Below are positions 23,386 to 34,500 of a stretch of DNA of 64,000 nt, piece after piece. Source of the DNA: Lamellibrachia satsuma (Eukaryota; Annelida; Polychaeta; Sabellida; Siboglinidae). A program made the translations under genes and the position numbers. How positions within the stretch are numbered: position 1 is the stretch's first letter; every line of letters starts with the position of its first letter. A model generated the notes under the pieces. That model made no database searches, had not been told where the DNA came from, and saw only the letters and a program-made list of their open reading frames with translations. The stretch covers positions 898,622 through 962,621 of the forward strand of contig BSQZ01000094.1 of assembly GCA_033239005.1 (NCBI GenBank), in the 5' to 3' direction.

Positions 23386-24754
23386 TATGAAGAAGGACGA
23401 TCAAAGTAAAACTCCTGTTTAGTAAATATGTAGTCACTATTTGGAATATTTGAATGTATTGAAATAAACGTGAATTGTTCTCCGATATCGGATATTTTTT
23501 CTCGCGGAACCTGTCGTTATAATTATACATAGAGCGGGAATCTGGGGTCATTTATTTTCTCGAAATTCTCGAAGTGTCTAGTTGGTATTTCTGAGTGGAC
23601 CTACTCCTGGGGTATTCAATCTAGACATAAGGAGCCCCACTGGTGGATTGAAGTGCTGGGGTTGGTAAATATACTGCTGAAGACCACAAACGTCATGCTG
23701 ATGAAACAGCTACCGTTTACATGCCATTCTTAACGTTTATGCAACAGATCCATATTCTAAACGTGTAACAGTTATTTCATCATTGCAGTGTAAAAAATTA
23801 TTACAAAAGTTGACGAATAATCGCACCGAGAATGAGAACCGCCGGCTGAGGAAATGGCTAAGCGCGTATTATCCAATCAACGACCGTTTTATGTAACGCG
23901 ATGGTCACATACATGTCCGAGCAAACCTGTAACGACAGCAGTGATTGGATAACCAACTGTAGCAGAGTCATTGGCGTAGCTTTTAACGTCGACCGAGAGC
24001 CCAAATAAAAAGCCAAATACCAACACAATTTACTTGTTGGCATGTATATGGCCATGCTTAGTATCAAATGAAAGGATTTGAAGAGGAATATATTAGTTTT
24101 CAAACTCACCAGTTGATAATGCATTAACATATCTAGTAGTCTTTGGAACTGGTAAAATTGTCATAATCGATCAATGGTTTATGTAACTGATCAATGAAAG
24201 ATCGATCATAGAAGTTAATCAGTATATTTCATAAATATCACTGTATCTGTTTGTGCGTACGTGTGTGCGTGCGTGCATGCGTGCGTGAAACAGAAACAAA
24301 GCAGTGAACATATATGATTATAATAGAAAATGATCGAATACATAACATTGTGATCGATTCCTTGATCGGAAGTATGGACCAATCAATCGTCGACGAAATC
24401 GATTTATTGGAACAGCACTAATATCTAGTCTAGAGAATGGACATGGATGTATTTGGCCAATGTTATTTTAGTGGTAACATAAAACATGCCGGCAGTCAGT
24501 GACAACAATTTATCTTCCGGTTAATTTACCAACTGATAAAGGTTTGACCATTTTAATGACAGCCTGACGCCCTTCGTGGTCATCACAAATCCAAGTGGGC
24601 AGCATCTTTACAACTAAGGTGCATGACGTTTTCGCTTCCTGCATATGCCTCGGAGAGTATACCAATTTGCATTTGATGAATTTAATTTGCAGGTTTTTTT
24701 AATCAAAATTACCTTTGTTCTTGAAACCTATGCGTGTTTGAATGTCAAAACACA
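23386..24754. other. duplicated single-copy DNA (copy 2)
   Basis: Counterpart of 9536-10919. No gene recognised. Confidence 0.5.
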
Positions 24755-25434
24755 CAAAAAAACATGACATTATGTGCATTGGTTGCAGAGTAGGACCATT
24801 TCTTTATCCTTTACCCTGAAAAATCGCTAGTTATTATTTCGGTACAGTCTTAACCCTGCAACCAAATTACGTTTTTTGCCATTATGACATCCATTGGCAT
24901 TTAAACACGCTACAGTGTTCGCCTGCAGTTGGCGTCTTCGCGACAATAGTGGCGCCACACAGTGGGCCAAGAGCGTATCTACAATTGGCACGACACCTAG
25001 TGACTAAACGGAGAAACAACGATGTCAACACCAGAAATGGGTGATAATACGTTCTAGACAGAAATAGGTGATAACACGTTCTGTCTTAAACTTGCGCCTA
25101 ACGTCAAGTAGAAGTTGACAGCAAATAAATATGCTGTCATTCGTCACTGTCGTGTAGCTGATGCAAATATCACAATCATAGTCATAGAGACTTTAGACAA
25201 CAAATTCGCCAGGCAACAGTCAAAGACAAAGCCTCAAAGGCAAAGCCAAGACAAAGCCCAAACCACCCGTCAGCGTTGGCCGAACCCGTTATCCGGGATC
25301 CCTCTTAACTTGTACTGTGGCTGTGATCGAGTCCATGCCTGTAATGTCAGGCCCAGAACAAACATCGTCGGACACGGAAGTCTGCACCTACTGAGCGGGT
25401 ACAGTGCCAGTGGCAGTGCACTACTGATCTAGTG
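24755..25434 (+). promoter_or_regulatory. GEN1 upstream region / 5' UTR
   Basis: Single-copy DNA between the duplicated block and the GEN1 start codon. There is no TATA box near the start. A 105-codon open frame (25115-25432) ends two bases before the GEN1 ATG but has no domain features and an AAAGCC(A/T)CA repeat inside. I read it as 5' UTR or promoter, not as a protein. The GEN1 ATG follows as CTAGTGATGGG. Confidence 0.4.
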
Positions 25435-25577
25435 ATGGGTGTCAATGACTTGTGGTCGGTTTTAGAACCAGCTGGATCGGAGTGCAGTTTGACAGATCTC
25501 CACGGCAAGACGCTAGCAGTCGACGCCAGTGTCTGGGTCTATCAAGGCCAAGTTGATGGCAGAAATCTTCATCTGAG
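25435..25577 (+). CDS. GEN1: GEN1 exon 1
   Basis: Encodes residues 1-47 plus two bases of codon 48: MGVNDLW, then LAVDASVW with catalytic Asp30. Donor CTGAG|GTCAAT. It joins exon 2 to give LHLR-SMFWR, matching the conserved HLRNLFFR region of the family. Confidence 0.9.
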
Positions 25578-28500
25578 GTCAATACGGAATAACTGTCTGT
25601 TCGATATCAGGCCATTCTCGCACATTGCTAAAAGAAAGTTGAATGATTGTTATTGAGGTATTAAGATTTAATAAGATTTAACAAGACTCAAGTGTTACTA
25701 TTAGCCGGCTAGTGTTAACTACCTAAATTGTTTTCCATAATTACCAAATTTCGTAAGGGAAAATCTTTAACTGCTGTTGAGACAATGGGCAATTATAATT
25801 ATGTTATATCTAGCAATCGTATCAATCCTAAAAAATAAGTGTCTTATTAAATAGTTGCAATAGGCTGGCATTTTTTGGCTATTTTCTGACCACCGCTAAG
25901 CCCCCACCATCAAGCTTTGGTATCATGTACACATATTAATGATTTAATAGTGGCACTGCCATTCTTGTAGGAGCATGTTTTGGCGTGTGCACCACATGAT
26001 GCAGAGTCAGGTACGACCAGTGTTTGTGACAGAAGGTCCACCACATCCCTTGAAGCTGGAGATGAGAGCACTGTCCAGTCACCAGTCAGTAGATGGACAC
26101 ACATCCTCGTTCGCCAGACATACCACACAGGCAGGTGACACAGCAAGCCTGGTCAATTGTTTGTCAAGTTCTGAGTAAAATTTTTAAATGCTACTTGTGT
26201 TGACTAATTGTGAACTATGTTTCAGCCAAATAGACTGGGCTTTAGTCAGAGCTATTCTATTTAATTCATGTTTAGTTTGATGCTATCATGATTTTTAAAA
26301 TTACACTTACTGGGAAGTATCTAGAGAAGGTGGCGAATAGTGTTGCACAGTGACACATCCTAGTGGAAGATAATGAAAACACTTCACCTACATCAGTTTT
26401 TGTCCTGATTTCCAGGCAACACCATGTTGCATGATAAAACAGAATGTATTGTGTGCGTGTTTACACGAGTAACCTGACACTGTGACATACATCTTGACTC
26501 TCGCCAATCCCGCTTTGTGGTTTGATGAAAGGTCACAACAGGTACACCTCCTGTTGCTCACTGATTGGCAAGTGTTTACTTGACCAATCCTTGCAGCTCG
26601 GTATAACACGACACCATGTTAGCCAAATTTCACTAGTGTGAACTGGCGTTTAGAAGGGAATTAGAAATAAAGATATTTTGGATGAAATTCTAAAATCCTT
26701 GTGTCATTTGAAAGAAACAATTGTTTGATGCTTAGTGCTGTCAATGGTAACTTTGTTCCAGTGTTGTCGACTGCTGAGTGTTGGTTGATATCTAATGGTG
26801 TCAGTGGTCAATTTGTTCCAGTGCTGTCAGCTACTGAAGGCCCTTGGTGTGCAAGTCATTGAGAGTGTTGGTTGATATCTAATGTTGTCAATGGTTACTT
26901 CGTTGCAGTGTTGTCAGCTACTGAAGGCCCTTGGTGTGCAAGTCATTGAGAGTGTTGGTTGATATCTAATGTTATCAATGGTTACTTCGTTGCAGTGTTG
27001 TGAGCTACTGAAGGCCCCTGGTGTGCCAGTCATTGAGAGTGTTGGTTGATATCTAATGTTATCAATGGTTACTTCGTTGCAGTGTTGTCAGCTACTGAAG
27101 GCCCCTGTTGTGCCAGTCATTGAGAGTGTTGGTTGATATCTAATGTTGTCAATGGTTACTTCGTTGCAGTGTTGTCAGCTACTGAAGGCCCCTGGTGTGC
27201 CAGTCATTGAGAGTGTTGGTTGATATCTAATGTTGTCAATGGTTACTTCGTTGCAGTGTTGTCAGCTACTGAAGGCCCCTGTTGTGCCAGTCATTGAGAG
27301 TGTTGGTTGATATCTAATGCTGTCAATGGTCACTTTGTTCCAGTGCAGTCAGCTACTGAAGGCCGTTGGTGTGCCAGTCATTGAGAGTGTTATTAAGCAC
27401 AACTACCTCTCAAGAAACTTAGTGTTCATTCTGTATATTTCAACTGCATCTCGCAGTCTTCTTCAGAATATTAACGTCCTTCATAGAGCACTGATGGCCT
27501 GTGTTCAGTTTGTGTTCACTTATAGCTGATAGGGGTTGGCGACAAGATAGATGTTCTTTGATTCTCGTGCCAAGTGTTCTGGCTCTTTCTCCTATATAAT
27601 GTTGATCACATTCTGGGCATTGTATGTCATATACTACCCCACACTTTGCTGTTCTGTCTTTCGGGTGTCCCAATAGTGACCTCAGGGTGTTGATAGGTTT
27701 GTGGTAAACCGGGATGTTATAGGACTTGAAAATCCTTGCTACTTGTTCTGATAGTTTACTAAAGTAGGGCAGCCCTATGGCATGTTGTCTTCTGCTGGTT
27801 TCTGTGGTGGTGTTCTCCTTCCTTCTTATTGGTTGCGTGGTGTTAAACTTCCAAGTTTTGTAACCGTTTGCTTTCAGCACTTTCTTGATATGATCCACCT
27901 CTGTGTTCTTGCCCTCCTCCTCTGTTATCAGGTTTTCTGCCCTTTGGAGGAGTGTCCTGACCACTGATCGTTTGTGTTCTAGGTGGTGATTAGAATCCCA
28001 GTTCAAATATTGGTCCGTGTGGGTTGCTTTCTGATATATCTTGACCTTGGTTGATCCATCATCATTCAGGCATACACATGTGTCTAGAAAGGCTAACGTA
28101 TTGTCCTGTTCTGGTTCTACCGTGAACTTAATGTTCTCGTCCATTGAGTTCAGATAGTGTGTGAAATGTTCTACTTTGCTCTCTTGTAACACTGTGAATG
28201 TGTCATCTACATATCTCAACCAGATGTTTGGAGGATGAGGTGCTTGTCTGATGGCCAGGGCTGGGTCCAATTACACAAAAGCAAATCAATTACAATTACC
28301 ATTACTTTAAATTTTTCAGTTCAATTACAATTACACTTCAAAAAATTTCAAATCAATTACAATTGTACTATTTCAATTTCAATTACATTTGTATTATGGA
28401 GAGCCATTTGTTAATTAATTTATGTAGTGTGTGATTTGCTGACTGTGTGTACGAATAGTACGATTGATAAACAAATATAATGAACTTGGTGATGTTTGTA

Positions 28501-31500
28501 CATTTTGTTGAACCATGACTTCATGATTTCAGGTACAGTTAGCTAGATAAATATTATTAATTGTTCTTTATAAATACAATGTAATGTTTGCTTGGTTCAT
28601 TAATTAATGTTTAATTACACGGAATACAGTACAACTATAAACAAAGGCCACAACCATTTGAAATCCGAATAAGTCTCTCCAATTTACTAAGCCATTTCAA
28701 AGCAATTCCACTCATAAAATTTAACCAAAAATAATTCATACCAGTACATTAGCAATGTACATCAAGATACGTCCTGAGTGGTTTTGTGTATACTCCTTGG
28801 TGTACACCCATTTCTACTACTACTGTGTTATACCCAGATTGGTTTACTTGGCAGTTGTGTTTTGAGGTTGTACCCTAGTTTGCCTACCATGAGTCTCTTG
28901 GCTTCAAGCCCAGTCAGTATTCTTACCTAATAAACCTATGGGCTGTAGCTCAATCTCAATTGAGCTTATTTAATGACTTGGGCAGTATTAATTACATGAT
29001 CTAAGTACTGTATCAACAGAAAACACCACCTGGCCTGTCACTGATAGAAGATTACAGAATCAAAGAAAAATAGTGATGCCTTTTGGCATATTTGGAGCCC
29101 TTTGGAAGCCAGGTGTGAACTGTGTTCTGGCAGATTGAAATTAAACATTGCCTAGGAAGGCCAGATCAAGGTATTCTGTTTGTGCACTTGTTATATCTGA
29201 ATATTCCTTTGATTACATGAGCAGGTCCTTCAGGTGTTTTAATTAAGATCTTGATTTTCAGTTTGTGTGAGAGAGTATTTATATTTTTGTTTTTGACTGG
29301 TAGTTTGTTATAGAAAATAATACTGTAGTTGATTGTAATTGATTGTAATTGTTGAAATATTTCAATTACAATTACAGCAGAATTTCAAAACCAAAGTCAA
29401 TTACAATTACAGCATTTTGCTGTAATCAATTACAATTGCAATTACAGTTACATAATTGGAACCAGCTGCTCCCTTCTTCTGTTTGTAGAACACTCCATCA
29501 TAAATTAAATATGTGGTATTCAGACAGATTTCTAACCAGTCCTACTCCAGCTTGTGTCACATGACATTGGTCATGTGACACATCCATAACTTCAGTCTGC
29601 CAAAGAAGAATGCGTGATGCAGTTAAAATATACAGAACGAACACTAAGTTTCTTGAGAGGTAATTATGCTTAATATTAATAACCAAGAAACCGGATCATC
29701 TATCCATTCAAGGATTGAGAATGTTGGTTGATATCTAATGCTGTCAATGGTCACTTTGTTCCAGTGCTGTCAGCTACTGAAGGCCCTTGGTGAGCCAGTC
29801 ATTGAGAGTGTTGGTTGATATCGAATGGTGTCAGTGGTCAATTTGTTCCAGTGCTGTCAGCTACTGAAGGCCCTTGGTGTGCCAGTCATTGAGAGTGTTG
29901 GTTGATATCTAATGCTGTCAATGGTCACTTTGTTCCAGTGCTGTCAGCTACTGAAGGCCCTTGGTGAGCCAGTCATTGAGAGTGTTGGTTGATATCTAAT
30001 GGTGTCAGTGGTCAATTTGTTCCAGTGCTGTCAGCTACTGAAGGCCCTTGGTGTGCCAGTCATTGAGAGTGTTGGTTGATATCTAATGCTGTCAATGGTC
30101 ACTTTGTTCCAGTGCTGTCAGCTACTGAAGGCCCTTGGTGTGCCAGTCATTGAGAGTGTTGGTTGATATCTAATGGTGTCAATGGTCACTTTGTTCCAGT
30201 GCTGTCAGCTACTGAAGGCCCTTGGTGAGCTAGTCATTGAGAGTGTTGGTTGATATCTAATGGTGTCAATGGTCACTTTGTTCCAGTGCTGTCAGCTACT
30301 GAAGGCCCTTGGTGTGCCAGTCATTGAGAGTGCAGGTGAAGGAGAGGCAACGTGTGCTGCCCTCAACCAGCTTAAAGTGAGTCCAAACTCTAATCATAGG
30401 ATTTAGCCTGTATGGCTAATATTATGTTATCCTTATTATGGCTATGATTACGAGAACAACTTTAGAAAGTGTTGATTATGAATTCATTTACATTGTTTAT
30501 TATTTTTATTATTACTTTTGGCTTGTCATTTATGGAAAAGGACAGCAATATGACATATGACAAGAGCTTCTTGGCACTTGGATTGTTCAGATTGCGATAC
30601 AAGCACCACATTTGCCACACGTGCTATGACATGTTCTAAGAAAACTGACAGGTGGACCCCAACAAAATTTCCATTTTAAGGGGGCATGACACCATATTCA
30701 AAATGGCTGCATTGAAATTCCGAAATGCATTTCTGTAGGCGTATCTTCAATTTTAATTTTTTTTATTGATTTAAAATGCTAGCCTATGGTTTTGAAACAC
30801 GAGAAATCGATTAAGACAAAAGTTAATGTGATTGGAGGATTATTTCAATTGCATATACGCTAAATAGCACCCATTTTGCATGAAATAGAAAAACTGAAAA
30901 TGATGAGATGAATTTGCCTATTATGACATTTATGTTCGACAATATCTACTTACTTAATATTATAGTAACTAGTAATATCACCTAAGCTAATAAGCGGCCA
31001 TTTTTGGAAATGCAACGGCCAGCTTGTGAGCTGCATTATGCTGTGTAACAGAAGGTATGTTCCCGCTTTAATGTGTTAGTTATGAACCCATATAATAAGT
31101 ACCTTATCGAAGGATACTGGTTTTTATGCACTCGTTACTTTAAAATGTTGTATTGGGCGAGTTGAAGGCGTCAGACGGAAGTGAGGAGAAAGCGTTACAA
31201 TACCGAGTTGTCACGGATTTGGGTGATGCACGGAGATGAAGGACACGCAACTACATGATCATTTATCAGCATAATTTAGCCTGAACTGCACAACAGCATA
31301 GCACGTAAAACAAATTGCAGTAGGTGACTGGCTTGGTGGTAGTAGGTGGTCAAGTGATCTGGTCAAAACAAACATCACAACGTCAGGTAGGGCAAACTCC
31401 ATGCTCGAAGGCGGACAAGTGACACAGACAGGTGGGCCCATCATGTAACAGCCGCTAGTCTCGGTGTTCTACAAGTATCTTGATGTGCATCTAGTCAACG

Positions 31501-34500
31501 ATGCCCTGTCTACATTCCTTGAATATTACAAAACACAGTCAGAAGTTCACCCACAGTTCCTGCACTGGAGTACGACAATCTCATTCAAGCTCCTGGTCAT
31601 GCAGTATGTGAGATCTCTTGAGAGATGGCAATTTCCAGCTGTACTGTACACACTACTCGAGGTGGATGCCAGTCCATATCAGAGACATAATCCGACTGAA
31701 GGACACACATCCAAGTGTTTACTGCCAGTTCGCACAAGGTCACTTCACGGTGCAAAAGACAGGACACACCTTCTCATCAATGGCACTGGATCAAACCCAC
31801 GAATAGCTGAATGAATAGCTGAATGAATAACTGAATGAATAGCTGAATGAATAGCTGAATGAATAGCTGAATGAATAGCTGAATGAGGTCATAAAAGGAG
31901 ATGGAGGGGCCGTGGGGTTTCCCAAAAATCCAGTTGCGCTACTCAGGTGGAAGGTTGCAGGACCTGAACTAGCAAGACTGGTAAATGGGTTTGATGAACA
32001 CAATGACAGACATGATGGAAAACACCACGAACAGACGGCAGCTCTGCAGGCAGAGTTCAAAAAAGATGTGAGTGAGCTGACTGGAATTGTACATCGCATG
32101 GGCAAACCATTTTACAGGCTTTTTTAAGTTGGAAATAGTGTGGGACCGCTATATCAAGAACAGCATCAGGCAAAGCACTGTAGGAAGTAGGGGAACTGGG
32201 CAACGTAGACAAGTTATAGCGACAACACCATTTCCTAGAAACTGGCAGTCATTCTTCCGGGTTGATTCCAACAAGGAGGAGCTGTGTCTGATTACATTGG
32301 AAAGGAAACACCACATGATGGGAAGGAGCTAGTGTCAGCCTTTGACACAAGTGTGAATTTCACACGGATCAACAAGGTTACAACCAAATTGTAGCCATAT
32401 AGCACCCACGAGGAGGCAGACACTAGGATAATGGTACATTCGCTGACTGTGTAGCCCAAGGATACAGGACAGTTACTGTTCGAATGGTGGACACTGACAT
32501 AGTACTATTGGCCATTTCAGACGGGGAAAGAAAATGTGCTGGGGCGTATGGAAAATGGTCGAGCCATTGACAAAATCCCTTCTGAATCTTGCTGCAGCAC
32601 CAGCCCAGCTCCACTTCGCTGAACCATCCAGAGATTCACAGTGTTGCTGTACAGTAGAATGTGTAGACTGGAGACTGTGAACGAAGCCATGAAACATCTG
32701 TTCGCATGGGGCTCAAGATCCTAGAAAACATCCCTCTGACGGAGGCGTCGCTGGTGGAACATTGCAAACGAGCCACGTATCAAGGTGGACACATATGGGG
32801 TGAAACACTCACATTCAATCCAATGCTTCTTAGTCCGCTGGAATGGGGATGGAAGCTAACAGAACATGGATGGCATCAATACTGGACAGCACTGTCAGAG
32901 GCATCAAGGGCTTGCCATGAGTTCATTCGCTGTGGGTGTACCAAAGCATGTAGGGGTCTCTGAAAATGCAAGAGGAAAGAACTCAGCTGCACTGAGTTGT
33001 GTCTGTGTGCCAAGGAGGATGCGCACAATAAAGAACCCACTGACATTGAGTGAAATTTGTGACTGATAAATGGGAGATCGTTAAGAATGTAACAGAATTA
33101 GTAATGTAACAATTTGATCGAGAAAATTTGATTTAGACGTTTCTCTCAACTGTCATGATACAACTTTGTAAATACTTTGTGAGTTTCCAAACAGCTAGAC
33201 AAACTGCGAACCATTGTCATATCAATAGTATACTTTACTGTGGTAATGTTTTTTTTAATAGAAAGAACGATGATCAAGAGTCTAGCATTTAAAACCACTC
33301 AAACATGTTAATTATCAGTGGACATATGCCAAAGGTACGATGTGCAAGATTTTCATGGCAGCCACTTTAATATGCAAATTAGCTTTCCGTTGTTGAAGAT
33401 CAACCTTAGATTACAATGAATATTTGTCAAACAAAAGTTGTTTTCTACAATCTACATCACAAAAAAGATTGTTCATGCAGATGCATAGCTCAATACTAGT
33501 TGTTCTATTTAATACAAAATGGGTGCTATTTTGCATATATGTAAATAAGGCAATCATCCAATTACATTAGTGTTTATCTTGTTTGATTCCTCATGTACCA
33601 AAACCATAGTTTAGCATTTTAAATAACTAAAAAAATTAACTAGAAGTGAAGATACACCCAAAGAAATGTATTTCTGAATTTCATTGCAGCCATTTTAAAT
33701 ATCATGCCACGCCCCTTGAAAAACAAATTTCATTGGGGTCCACCTCTCATTTGTCTTAGAACATGTCATATCACATGTGTACCAAATTTGGTGCTCGTAT
33801 CACAATCTGAACAATCAACCTGTTGTTGTGTGCTAAGAAGCTCTACTAACACAAAAGAAACAAATCTCACTGGCAACACACTTGTCTTTTAGACATCCAG
33901 GGACCAGTTATAGTGTTTTCTGCAGCTGCTGTTACTGGACTAAGCCAGCCATAGCAAGAGTAAGATTACTCACTATAACGGAAGCTGCCAGAAGCGGGTT
34001 GTGTAGATAGTAGATACTAGTTAATTAACATTGTCCAGTGAGTCAGTGATGTGGCTAGTCTTGCAACTATATTTATGTGTGATCATTATTATGTGGATGA
34101 CAGGGCTGAAGTGTCATGGCTGCTGTGTTGCAGCTGGTAGACGGTGTTATCACAGAAGACAGTGATGCGCTCCTCTTTGGGGCAACAGTTGTATACCGGC
34201 ATTTCTCATGTGACAAGAAGGTAAGGCATGTTCCACTTCATAGACGCCCTATTCAGGGTTCATATGGGTCATGGAAATCCAGGAGTCGTGGATTGTCTAA
34301 TTAATAGTTTTATTAAACATCGTGGAATTTGAAATGTTATGCCACTATTACCCACTAGGTGTTATCACAATACAATAACAATATAGACTCGTTTACAATA
34401 TCATTAACTAGCCAAGTTGCATGACGTTGCACGGGAGAAAAGCACCACCCAGTCATGTCTTCGTAGGGCAGTGCCAATGGCAATGATGGATACAACTTAA

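Larger units (their letters stand above)
13585..24754. repeat. segmental duplication, copy 2
   Basis: Same-orientation copy of 1-10919. Differences seen: a 1-base deletion and a nonsense codon in the GPCR; about 70 bp in the LINE (18145-18215) that is missing from copy 1; a 44-bp array about 190 bp shorter; and a CT-rich array about 390 bp longer and much less regular. Similarity stops abruptly at about 24754. Copy 1 there runs into a CR1-like fragment, while copy 2 runs into the upstream region of GEN1. Confidence 0.93.
30545..33860. mobile_element. 3.3-kb element with long terminal inverted repeats in GEN1 intron 3
   Basis: 30565-30910 and 33490-33856 are inverted copies, roughly 80 percent alike by eye over about 350 bp: GACATGTTCTAAGA, GGTGGACCCCAA, TAGCACCCATTTTG and others appear in mirrored order. 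Between them lies a decayed plus-strand coding region (31464-33040). The structure is that of a DNA transposon with long TIRs. Superfamily not recognised; no target duplication identified. Confidence 0.7.

Noticed and set aside
22434..23409. 316-322-codon Arg/Gly/Glu- and Ser/Pro-rich ORFs
   Set aside because: Same low-complexity array, irregular version; nothing like a bona fide RGG protein outside the repeat.
25115..25432. 105-codon ORF directly before GEN1
   Set aside because: Repetitive Lys/Gln part and no domain; position fits a 5' UTR. A regulatory upstream ORF is possible but unsupported.
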